A stretch of DNA of 64,000 nucleotides, taken from NCBI GenBank assembly GCA_933207985.1, contig OW240917.1, positions 109,516,692-109,580,691 on the forward strand, read 5' to 3'. The stretch comes from Pelobates cultripes (taxonomy: Eukaryota; Chordata; Amphibia; Anura; Pelobatidae). Both the position numbers and the translations under genes were made by a program. The first letter of the stretch is position 1; every line of letters starts with the position of its first letter. Under the pieces are notes generated by a model that searched no databases, was not told the origin of the DNA, and saw only the letters and a list, made by a program, of their open reading frames with translations. Below are positions 35,528 through 47,379 of the stretch, one piece after another.

Positions 35528-37972
35528 TCATTTTAAGCTTGTATTATATATTTATTGTTGGGTGATGTTTCATCCTTAATAAAGCCGCTTCATTTATTTT
35601 TCTCACCACCCTGTTTTTTCATCTATTTTCCTGGAGCAACTGGAGGAGGATAACAGCCCCCCACTACTATCGGGGGAGGCACCATAGAGCGATATATTTC
35701 ATCTAATCTTGTGAGTGCATTTCATGAATACTTACTTACTATTTGATATAGATTTACACTATGTATATTTATATTTTTCAATTTTAGATTTCTCAGCCGT
35801 ATCCCAAATATTTTTGGTTGTTCTATATTTTGCTGTGTAAAGGTCATTCATTCTGGGTAATGACCTGGGAGGCTGTTTCACTTGAATATTAAGATAAGTA
35901 TATTTTTCACTTATATATACTATTCACTAAGTGGTGATATTTGAGTATATATATACTTTTCTTTGTTCTTATTATGTTAGGCCACCTACTTATATCTGCC
36001 ACCTCTATAATCCCCCAATGCTGAAAGTCAACTACCACACCAACTGTTAGCGAGGTTCTTAAATCAGTCTTTGAAAGTAAGCATTGTGAGCTAGCACTCC
36101 ACATACCTTCTGATAATATATTTTCTAAAACATGAATGGGGCTGTGTGGGAAGAGAACATTAGACATCAATACAATGTTTCTCCTTGATGTCTACCTAAC
36201 CAGAAGTTTGTTTTAATTTCTTTTAACTTTGATATTCATTTTTTAATACCTTAATATAAACAGCCTCAAACACAATCATCTTTCTATAATATTTTTATTA
36301 TTATTGACATGTTTATTTTGACTTGCAATATTATATGACATATCAATGGATGTAAACATACATTTATATTCCCTTGTTTTATTGTACTGCTTTTCTTTTG
36401 TTATTATTTATATTATTATTATTGTTATTGAAAAATGTATCAATAAAAATATTTTGGAAAAAAATCAGTGTCTCCATGCAGAGGGTGGAGACACTGAATG
36501 GCAGTGCACTGCCCCAGGAAGCACCCTTTAGTAGCCATCTGAGGAGTGACCAGTGGAGGTATCCCTAGGTTGTAATGCAAATACTGCATTTTCTCTGAAA
36601 ACATAATGTTTACTGCAAAAAGCCGCAAGGGAATAATTATACCCACCAGAACAAATACAATAAGCTGTAGTTGTTCTGGTGAATATAGAGTCCTTTTAAT
36701 GTCAATAGGAGTCAATGGCCAGATTATACTACACTGACAACAGCATGTCCATATACCAAAGATTTTTAATTGGAGCTCTTATGAATATAAAATGAAAAAT
36801 AATATCTCCATATAAAAACCACAGATAATCTGTGATGGAATAGGACAATAAGTTACTCATTGTAGTTGCACCAATTGAGAATATATGTATTGCTTGCAAG
36901 TACAATTCAATCAACTACCTGTGCAATTTTTGTAGAAACCATCACTTCACTTGAAACATCAGACATTTTTGGGGGTTTTCTTACTAGAGAGGTAAAGATG
37001 AGAAGCTTGTTTGTGTATTACACCATATGGCAAGTTGTATTGAAAGGGAAGCAGGTGCTTTTGCACAATCTTTATTTTTTTTTATAGATCTGTCCAGGAT
37101 GAAATAAAAACAATTATAATCGTATTGACCTGCACAAAAGTAGTCGACAGGACATTTCTTTGAGGTGTGATGGTAAGTATCATTGGTGCTAGATTATGAT
37201 TTGATTTAGGCAACCTGTTTCTGGAAACTATAAATCAAATTTAAGAAATCGCCTATCCATTTCCTATAATCTGATTTTAAAAAAATCCATTTTTTTATTT
37301 TGCAAGTATAATTTTTTCTTTAGGGCCAAGGACCACTGATGTTTTAGGACCAAACCTTTCTTCAAAGTCATGGATATTGCCGCGATACCACTATGGCTAA
37401 TTAATTGCAGAAAGAAAGGGGAAATCAGTTTAAAAAACGTTATCTTTGCATTGTGTGCTTTTTTGTTGCTTTGATACCCTCTGGGAAAGTACTGCCAACG
37501 AATGCAATGCACAGCATAAAAGAAACAATTTGGTTTATCTAAAGTGGACAATATTTGTTGTGTCTGACTGTGGAGACCACCAGCTTCTTTTTACAAATGT
37601 TTCAAATGAACTTTAGACTAATTAAAACAGACAATCCTGTCTGCCCATCATCAAATCTTATCCTACAAAATTCTTTGTCCTAAGGTTTTCAGGCACATTG
37701 ATTCAGCGATGGTCTTGAATTGATCACAAACACATAGAGCCGTGGGAGAGAAAGAACTGTATTCAGTGGCAAACTGAGCGAAATCCCATTTGCTGTCAAG
37801 CATACGTCTGTGAAAACATGCAGGAATGAATGTTCAGTTCAGTAAAACTCCATACTAAAGAATTAAGTTAGCTTTGCTTGAGAATTCGCACCTCATTACT
37901 AGTCCATTTAGCTGCTTGAATCCGTTTCATTTTGTCATGTTTTTGTGTTAACTGCATACAGATAATTGGGCT

Positions 37973-39506
37973 TTAACCCCTTCAGGACAGAGTCAATAGT
38001 GCACGTTCTGATCAAAACAAAACGTAAACAAAAACTGGAATTTGCGCCAAATGTCTGTTCAACCTTAAGTCACCGCTGTCACATTAAGTGCACCCACACT
38101 TATTATATATCATTTTGTTCAGGAGAAACAGGGCTTTAATTTATAATTAACTATTCATATATGGAACATAATTTATTATGAATAAAATTTAATAAAATGT
38201 GACGAAATAAGATTTTTTTTTTAAAATTTGTATTTCCGTCTGACATTTTAGCTGTGAATGTCATAATACTGTTAGGTTTTACTGCAAAAAAATGCACATA
38301 TTTGTAATCAGCGATGTCTCACGAGTACAACAGTACCCCCCATTAGCAGGTTTTATGGTGTTTTGGAAAGTTGCAGGGTCAAATATAGAACGTTCCATTT
38401 TCAAATTGAAATTTGCCAGATTAGTAATGTTACCTTTGAGACGGTGTGGTAGCCCAGGAATGATAATTACCCCCATAATGGCATACCATTTGAAAAAGTA
38501 GACAACCCAAGGTATTGAAAGTGGGGTATGTTTAGTCTTTTTTAGTAGCCGCTTAGTCACAAATACTGGCCAAATTTAGCATTCATATTTGTTTTTGTGT
38601 GAAAAAAGCAAAAAACTAATATTTGGCCAGTGTTTGTGACTAAATGGCTACTAATAAAGACTGGACATACCCCACTTGCAATACCTTGGGTTGTCTACTT
38701 TTGCAAATTCCTGGGCTACCATACGCTCTCAAAGGCAACATAACCAATCTGGCAATTTTCAATGTCAAAAAAATGAAATGCAAGCCTTATATGTGACTCT
38801 CTAACTTTCCAAAACACCATAAAACCAGTACATGGGGGGACTGTTATTCTCGGGAGACTTCACTAAACACAAATATTAGTGTTTTAAAACAGTAAAACAT
38901 ATTACAACAATAATATAGTGCATAAAAGTGCTGTTTGTTTGTAAAAAATGCAAAAAAGTCACTTTTACTTAAAATATCATCGTTGTAATACAATTTACCA
39001 GTTTGAAAGACTAATATTTGAGTTCAGCGAAGTCTCCCAAGTAAAACAGTACCCCCTATGTACAGGTTTTATGGTGTCTTGGAGAGTTACAGAGTCAAAT
39101 ATAGTGCTTGCGAATTAAATCCTCTGCACTTTCTCCCTGTGTTGTCAGGCATGTCAATCAAATTTTAATTAATCAAATCACATAATTATGTTAAAAGATT
39201 ACTTAAATATACATGTAGAATTTTAATATATATGCATTTATAGGTACTTAAATTCTATGTGTATACTAATGTAATCTTTTATGTAATTATATGTATTTAT
39301 CTATATATATATTTGCGGTTATTTGTATTTTATATATAGATAGATATATATAGAATGTCATTCTAAGTGTATTTTGTTACCAATATATATATTAATAACA
39401 AAATACAGTTAGAATGAAATTACATATGAATATATAATTTATATTAAATTTTGTTTCAATATTTTATTTATTTTATTATTTTATTTATTTATTATTGCAA
39501 TTATAC

Positions 39507-39541
<35 letters not shown>

Positions 39542-39646
39542 TATGTGTATATATCTATTATATATAATATATATATACATATTATATATATGTAACGTCA
39601 TTCTAAGTGTATTTTAATACTAATATATGTACATTACGTATGAAGT

Positions 39647-39682
<36 letters not shown>

Positions 39683-40084
39683 GTATATATATTATATATA
39701 ATATATACACATATATTATATATATATATATATATTTTTTTTTTTTATTTTAAAACATGTCTAATATTTTTTTTTTTACTTTCCCACCAGCAGGGGGACT
39801 GTCTGACATTTTAGACAGTCCCCCTGCTGGCATATCCACAGCCAACTATAGGGGGCCATGTGATCACTCTTTGTGAGCCATCACATGGCCCCCAGGGGCT
39901 TCTTTTGCCGTGGGAGGGCTGCCTGGGCTGTGAGGCAGTCCTCCCGAAGCGGAGCGCCGGGTAGGTAATTATCCCGGGCGCTCCAGGGCTCAAAGCCGTT
40001 ACGGCGTTCTATGCCGCTGCAACGGTTTTAAAGCCCAATTAAAGCGGGACGGCATAGAACGCCGTAACGGCGTTAAGGGGTTAA
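37973..40084. mobile_element. 2.1-kb TTAA-flanked non-autonomous fold-back element
   Basis: Bounded by TTAACCCCTTCAGGACAG and GGCGTTAAGGGGTTAA with TTAA at each outer edge, the same end type as the 80-bp MITEs. It has three zones. The first is a fold-back: arms about 38274-38577 and 38616-38905 share ACAGTACCCCCCATTAGCAG and its complement, and a third, direct copy lies at 38990-39110. The second is a TA-rich zone (39170-39760) with repeated GTCATTCTAAGTGTATTTT. The third is a GC-richer end with perfect hairpins: 18-bp arms 39787-39804/39813-39830 and 21-bp arms 39996-40016/40050-40070. No transposase is present. Confidence 0.8.
39490..39760. repeat. TA-rich microsatellite zone
   Basis: Long runs of alternating TA at 39508-39545, 39651-39677 and 39716-39738 inside the 37973-40084 element, separated by GTCATTCTAAGTGTATTTT repeats. 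Confidence 0.85.
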
Positions 40085-42030
40085 CATGTTTAAAATTAAA
40101 GTTTTTTTTAATTTATTTTATTTACTTTTTGTGTTGGTGTTGACAAAATGCTTTGTCTTCTTTCTTCCGGTTGTATGTCTTCTATTTATCTGTTGTTGTT
40201 TTGTTTTTTTATACTCATAGATTTTTTTGTATTTTTATTTATTTTTCATATGTTGCTTAGAAACTGGATGTGGAAGTTTTAATGAAAGACTGCTGTTTTT
40301 CACATTACAGAACATATACATTACATAATCAAAATTATCGGGCATTTTTAAACAATCACCTCTGATTTTCTGTATTCTATTTTGAAACAGGAATATGGTG
40401 AGTCTGTTGTGAGTTTCTATGTCAAAGGTTCTCACGTATTGAATGTGAAAAGATTGACTTTCATTGAAATTAAACCTCCATTTTTTGTTAAACTTTTTTT
40501 TTTTTTACCTTTTACTTGGAAGAAGTCTTATCGTGACTGCCTTATGAAAAATAGAAATATTTTAATCAATAAACCCTGCAAAATATCATGTTGCAAATTA
40601 AAGTTATTTTAAAACACTAAATCATAACAGATTTATGCTTTGTTTGGCTATCAAGCATAAATATATATGTCTGTCTGTCTGTCTACTTGTCTTCAATGAA
40701 TAGTAGAGTTTCTAGTTAAACGACTTTCTTGTACTCACACATAAGCTTTCCATTTGTACGTCATACAAATTGTTTGCTTTTGGACTCTTATATTTAAAAT
40801 TTGACCTATGCTCCACAGTTCATACCCTCACTATTTGGACGAACATTATTATTTAGATTTTTTGCTCAGGCAAGTCTCTCGCTTGTAATTCTTTACTCTA
40901 TACAATAACTTCTTTGCTGGAATTGTTTCAGCTGGGTTTTCCCTACACAGTCCAGTAAGAACATATGTGCATCTACTAGCGTTTAGGTTAGCACACATTT
41001 CAAGGGTAGTTAATCTCCACTTTCACACTTTTGAAGCTCATTCTTTGGCACTTTCTTTTTTTTCTTATGTTTAACAAATCTGTGATTGCTAGGTCTAAAA
41101 AATAGAATTCACTGTATAAATCTGCTCAGCTGTATATCTCAATGATGGAATTGAGTGACTTTATCTTCTCTTCCTCTCAATCAACACTACATTTTTCTGT
41201 AATTAGAATACACTGTGTGTGCCTTACACTCAAACGCCAGTGTAGTCTGTGCTCTGGCTGTGCCAAGCTTTAACTGGATTGTGATGCCAATTGCTAAATC
41301 TTAAAAAAAAAAAAAATTAGTTTTATTCAATTATGTAATTTCCAGAGAAGTGACTGGTTCCTTTTAATTGGGATGTGCGTGTACGTAGATCATTGTGTAA
41401 TATATATTTTCAAACATTTATTTTTGGCGGTCAGCAGACTGAAATTTCAATTTTAATTTTTTTTTTTTTTTTTTAAATAATCACAGGACAATACAATAAC
41501 TGTTGAGACTACATTATTGATTTCATACTAACACCATGTATGTTTATGAAATATGCCTTTTTCAAAGCTATAGTCAGTAAAATATTAACATAAGTCTGCA
41601 ATCATTGTTGAGTGGTATTTTTATGTTTTCATGATAATATGAGCAACATGATTACATTTAAAAAACAGGTTGGTAAAATATTATATTTGGACAACACATC
41701 CATTGATTTTTTTTTTTTTTTTCATGTAGACTGCTGTTCAGGGATACCCAACAATTTGACATTATGTACATGTCAAGATTCTTTGATAATTTTATTTAAT
41801 TTCACTTACAATGTTGTGTTCTGGTTGCAAAATATGCTTTAAAAAAATAGACATGCAAGAGAAAAAATGAAAGAAGGGCTGTCAATTGACATAGATTTGC
41901 ATAATATAAATATTACAGATACTTCTAAAGCATATTTCTTTATAAGGAACCATTCCTCCTTGAGACCCAAATTGAGTTATCCAAGTGTCCCTCCTTTCAA
42001 AATATTTGTTGTTAAGGAGTGTAAAGATTT

Positions 42031-42379
42031 GACATATTTATAGTAAGTTACATTTGGTTAATGTATACCAAACACAATCAGGATTGTACCTAGCAAGTCA
42101 TCATCTGTACATACAGTGTTGACACTTATTGGTAGGTGAACCAAACAGCAGGAAAACAGACCGACTGAATGGGCCAGGTGGCTTGTTTTACGCTACAAAT
42201 CCCTTGGTCTACAAATGTTTGTGATACTTGCAGTTTGTTGGAAAGTGTTAAGGATAGACTCGCTGTTTGGTTCACCTACAAATAGCTGTCTACATTGTTT
42301 GTACAGATGATGGCTTGCTAGGTACAATTGTGAGTGTGCTTGGTACACATTAACCAAAAGTAACTTACTACGAATATGT
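42031..42379. mobile_element. Fold-back element with about 119-bp arms
   Basis: Left arm 42031-42149 and right arm 42262-42379 are diverged reverse complements (TAGTAAGTTACATTTGGTTA against TAACCAAAAGTAACTTACTA; GTAGGTGAACCAAACAGC against GCTGTTTGGTTCACCTAC). The 112-base centre is unique. No TTAA edges or clear duplication were found. Confidence 0.7.
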
Positions 42380-44800
42380 TAGCTGCAAAATCAACATCAC
42401 AGAGCTGTTACCTATTTACCTATAAAACAGTGGCTTGCAAAATTATCAACAAGAGCACACACACAGTTACTTTTTTTTAAATGGCTATTAATAAAATAAA
42501 ACACCATGCAAGATAAATTTTTAGGGTACTTAACAGAGAAGCATTATTGGAAATAGGCATGTATTGGGTCTGTGACCTGGCCTCAGTATGAGATGTCTAG
42601 ATTGCGAAACTCTGAGCTCTTTTTAATTGATACAGGCCCTGACATGACCAACGGTCCCTTTGAAAAATCAAATGTGCCCCATCTGATCACCCTCCATAGT
42701 TTGGCCAGTACTCGCTTCATCTTGACTTAGAGTGATCTAATGTGGTTTTAGACTATGCCTTATGCCAGCAAGACCATGAGCTTGGCTTGAAAATGGAGAT
42801 TGCAGACTCTATCTTGACAGGTACCTCTGCCCATTCTGCAATTTAAACCCAGAACACTCCCTGCTTGACATATGGCTCTTGATTTGTCCATTTGACAGGG
42901 ATTCTATATTTTATTTCTCCTCCTCACAAATGCGTATCAATACTTAAATTTCACTGCTTGCTCACTTGTGAATGACAGTTATTTGGTTCTTGTGTTGCAC
43001 GTCTCTTACCCACTTATTATTTATTTAAAAAAAATATACTCCATAAATGTTTTGGCACCACCTCTCATTTTTTGAGCAAAGCAATCTCATTTAGAATATT
43101 TGACTTCAGTTAATGCTATTTTCCTCCCAGGGGGTTTCAATGTATGTGAGAGCTGTCATTTTCGTATTAGTTATTCTGTTGCTGGCTATGATGGTGATTA
43201 ACTAAAAAGTGGCGGTATTGTTTTGAACGATGCACAGAAGATGTATTGTGAGTTATTAATCTGCATGTTATTCTTATAAATACCTTTCTGGATAACTGCA
43301 GTGAAATACCCAATTTCAGTTTTTTTTCATTATTATAAATAAGTTAAATAGTGTCCATTTTCTTGTTTATCATAATCAGTAAGTACATTTACACTGTATA
43401 CCCTCTGCAAGACATCACTGGAAATGAAACAACCTTAATGCATTCTTGCTGGTGAAAAAAGATAAGTAAAAGCCCACCAATAGGCACACAACCTTTATAG
43501 CCGTAGCAGAACAGACAATATAAGATCTCCCAGCAGCACCATGGTGAAAATATGAAAAACAATACAAGGATATGTCTGTATTAACTTTCACCTTGATTCT
43601 TTGATCGCTTGACATCCCACTACAGGAGGGCATCATACACACGCTGGCTTACTGTGGATGAGGAAGATATATTTCTTTGTATTTAAAGGGACAGTAATGC
43701 CTAAAAATAGATGTCTGGTAAATTAAATAGCGGAGTATATGTACAAATTATGAGTTGCATCTGTTTTCTTTTAAAGCCTAGTTCACCAATTTTTTTATAA
43801 CGTTAAAAGATTTATTGAACAAGAATATCAAGGCGCAGCAAGCTTTTGTGGTTCTACAGCCCTCCTGTTTCCTTCTGCCATCAATCATTCATTTCTGAAA
43901 ATATAGGTATCTTATCATGTGATGCAAAATAGTGAACATGTGTCTGATGATTCAGCCATTTCATGCAAGCACGAGAATTCTTCAGTGACATGACAAGCGA
44001 GGCTGCCAACAATTGCAGAAAATAGTGGTGAAAATGATCCGTAAATACAAGAGCAGATTGATTGCTCAGCCATGTCTGGTATAAAATCTATTTTTGGAGC
44101 TCTATAATTATAAGTAAGCAAGTGCTACCTAAGTATTTGAACATGTCTAAATATGCCTTTTAATATAAGATCACTTTAAACTTAAGTTTTCATGTCCTTT
44201 GGTTAAAAGGTTAGCACTTTTATTAAAATTACTTTTTTTTTTTTTTTTGCAATCTGTGGGTAATTGCTACTTTTGCTTAAAAAGTAAAGATAGTCTGTGT
44301 TCATATTTAAAGAGTAATCAGTTATGACAATACAATAAATCATGTTCGTGGCTCAGATTGGGGATTCCCTGAGGTCTCCCTTCATCAGAACATTCCTAAA
44401 CCTGTGCAGATTCCAGTATGCAATTTGTATGCATGGGAAAATAGCTCCATTCAAACACCCAAATTGTGATCCAGCTCTATAGATATGAGTCACGAGATCT
44501 AAACGTCCAAAACACGGAACACGGGAGCTGTGAGCCCAAGATTTTCTGTCATTTAATAATTTTATCTGAATTTGATTTAACGTTGTTTCTCACTGAGGGA
44601 AATAACACGCAAGTGGACATAGAGTCCAGAACAGCTCGACGAGTATAGAACTACTGGTTTCTAAGAAGAGCAACAATACGAGAATCAAAGAACAAATAAA
44701 TAATAATAATCATATCCATTACTAAAGAAAATAAGCAAATGATGATTCCCTTATTTGCTTCAGGAATACTTATTTCTTAACAGAATTTCACATAGAAACA

Positions 44801-44801
44801 A

Positions 44802-44833
<32 letters not shown>

Positions 44834-44841
44834 GATAGATA
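44801..44841. repeat. (TG)n microsatellite with short TA/GATA tail
   Basis: About 13 TG units followed by TATATATAGATAGAT. Confidence 0.9.
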
Positions 44842-45599
44842 ATTACAATTTTTCCCTTTCCTTAAAAGCCTGTTATACACAGCACTCATGGGGATTTTAT
44901 TGGTGAGAAAAAAAAAATCAGACCTTTTTTTACATATTGACGATAATATCAATGTTTTTGACATATAAGGTCTACGTGTAAGATAATAAGACCATTAAAG
45001 ACTCACAAGTTACCCGGACAGTCGATAAATGTACCCATTTTTTTTTTAATAGTAATAATTTACAATTCACAAAGAGGTGTTCCTGGTTTCTATTTTGCTC
45101 ATTTTGTAATTTCTTAGTCCGGAGATGTGCAAAATGTAGAAAGTAACATGTTTGAGTAGATACATATTGTTATTTAAATATAGCGCAGGCGAGGAATTTG
45201 ATTATAGTAATTAAATGTCATGGTTGCAGTCCAGATGGTAAAAATGCTAAACAGATGTGTACTGATGCTCACACTCTTTACGAAGTGTGTGTATCAAAGC
45301 AGCAAACTAAAAAAAAAACTTACCAGCCACAACAAAATGGGTCATAATTCACTTGTTAACAGAACTGTCATTTTTGCTTTGCATATCTCTGCATGCATTC
45401 ATATGTTGTAAGAAAACATCAGGCAGCTAAAAAGTGCTGCTTTGATCCAACCCAGCATGTCGCCTGTGTGTTCTGTTTGTTCTTTATGTGAATTTTTTAA
45501 AAGCTCAGATCTCGTTTTTCTTTCTTATTCTTTTTCTGAAATGAACATGAACCCCAGGCGACCGGAAAGGCATCTTTTTGACATGCTGCGCTTTCCTGA

Positions 45600-45815
<216 letters not shown>

Positions 45816-46280
45816 TAAATTATAGTTCCCCTGAATATCAAGAGGAAATGATTCCATAAACTTGTGTTGTTGATAATTTTTGTCATTTTCATCCATTTTT
45901 ATTTTTATTTACTTAGAGCTTATTACTCATCATATGCACTTTATTATAACATTTACGTCAATAAATATGTTCTGTTGTTCAGATGAAATCACATTTCTGT
46001 ACGAGCCTTTATTCCAGATAAATATGATTACTTGGTGTGTGTTAGAATGGACTAAGGTGGGTATATAATTCACACAGGGTTATGCGGACTCTCTGAAATT
46101 CAAATACATTTCAAATTTTACACCAAAATAGCTTTCAAGAATTTTTCCCAAATTTGCTATTTTGACTTGCAATTTGAAATTTACTTTGAATTCACTTAGG
46201 GCTTTATTCACAAAACCTCAAATTGCAGTGAATTAAAATCTGAATGGCAAATGTTAAGCTAAAATATCTGTGTTACAAAT

Positions 46281-47379
46281 TGTGGCGGAACCAACCTCGC
46301 CACTGTGCACTGGAGGAGCCTGGTTGCTCACCTGCTCCCTTTAGACTATGGCCTGGCATTTAAAACCTTTTATTTTCCCTGCAGAAAGGCTTATTCGTGC
46401 CTTTCTGCCGGGGTGTTCGGTAGATTCAATCTACTGAACAAAGCACCGAACGATCGACCACCTGGGAACTGGAGTGTGCCGTCAATTGGCCGCCCAGAAG
46501 CTGCGGTTAACCGCAGCTTATTTGACGAATGCTGGGTGGCCTTTGTTCGTTTGCCGAACACGTGGCAGCGGCCATTTTAACTCCTGAACGGCCAGCGGTG
46601 TTCAGCGCCCAAACTATTGGAAATGGAAACGGACACTTATTTGCACGAACACCGCTGAGCCACCAGCCTCCTTACCTCTGCATTCGGTAGTATAACGGAA
46701 TGCCTGTTAATTTGGTAGTTTAACCATATGAACAGCATCACCCCAGATAGCCATGCCATGGAGCCTATTTGTGTAACGAAAGACTATGGGAAAGACTTTG
46801 GCTCCATGGCAATTTAACTGTATGTATGTGATCTGAGCGCCATTCGGTAATAATGTGCGCTCAGATCTAAGCTATCTGGGGATATGTAGAATGTATGTGT
46901 TTTTTATTCATGATTTGCAACATTGGGTATTTTTGTGTCTTTTTACTAATGTGCTCGATGGAGTTTTGCTTCTGTCCTGGGAGATAATTGGATTACTTCC
47001 CAGTTATCTCCAGGATAGCGAGGAAGGATTGTGATGCATTGTGGGAGTGTTTAAAGGTGTATGTCTGTGATTGGTCAATGTCAAATATGTTTCCGAGTCT
47101 TCCATCTGGTCCCCTAGGGGAGTGTCCACCGGGTGGAAGACCTGCATAAAAGCCGGGCAGGTAGCCCAAGTAAATCAGTTCTGCTTGACCTCAAAACGAA
47201 GTGTCGTCTCGGTATTGGGGGAATTGGATTGTATGCTTTTCCTGTTCAGCTGCTTACATTCACATGCTTCTCCGGTTCAGTGGTTGTGGTGTCTGCTGCA
47301 GTGCTTGGAGTCCTCAGGAAGCGCTAGGAGCATCCTTCAATGGAGGTACCCAGTCGTGGGGGCCAGGTGATCCGTTACA
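46281..47379. mobile_element. Solo LTR, copy 2, exact 5-bp duplication
   Basis: 1099 bp from TGTGGCGGAACC to GATCCGTTACA, flanked by CAAAT at 46276-46280 and 47380-47384. TG...CA ends and a 5-bp duplication fit a retroviral or Gypsy-type integrase. A promoter-like CATAAAAGCC lies at about 47145, placing it on the + strand. No internal genes remain, so it is a recombined solo LTR. It landed in a repeat of the 22251-22417 family, whose sequence continues on both sides. Confidence 0.8.

Larger units (their letters stand above)
31491..35970 (-). mobile_element. Penelope-like retroelement with inverted arms, itself split
   Basis: Inserted into the L1 with a 14-bp duplication, ATTATGTTAGGCCA at 31477-31490 and 35971-35984. 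Two arms of about 860 bp (31491-32353 and 34968-35825) are reverse complements at high identity. Between them is a minus-strand coding remnant (32578-34879) containing only the end of the reverse transcriptase, the linker and a GIY-YIG endonuclease. Penelope elements are known for terminal repeats in direct or inverted order, hammerhead ribozymes in those repeats, and GIY-YIG endonucleases, and all three marks are here. The coding part is broken by 33005-34514. Confidence 0.85.
31040..36456 (+). mobile_element. 5'-truncated L1-type LINE, itself split
   Basis: Only the last part of ORF2 and the 3' end are present. Before the break (31090-31480) it encodes KWESELGGVYTVEEW, then IYRWCLTPSRLYKLK, a Cys-rich WEECGQVGTLHAMFCSCP segment and LSEIKTIML, the C-terminal region of L1-group ORF2 proteins. 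It resumes at 35985 as LLISATSIIPQC ... TPTVSEVLKSVFES. The 3' end reads GAAAAATGTATCAATAAAAA with TATTTTGGAAAA, a common L1 terminus. An AAAAAATCAG duplication (31030-31039, 36459-36468) marks its insertion. Stops in both halves show it is dead. Confidence 0.85.
30680..36699. mobile_element. TTAAAG-type MITE, split (outer shell of the nest)
   Basis: The left part, 30680-31039, runs from TTAAAGGAACACTATGGGGT to TGCATCTCTATGAG plus an A-run and ATCAG. The right part, 36469-36699, continues TGTCTCCATGCAGAG and ends TAAGCTGTAGTTGTTCTGGT ... TCCTTTTAA. Joined in order they match the plan of 13235-13724, whose corresponding place reads CATCTCTATGGAC ... GCGTCTCCATACAGAG. The 5.4 kb between is later insertion. 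Confidence 0.8.
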
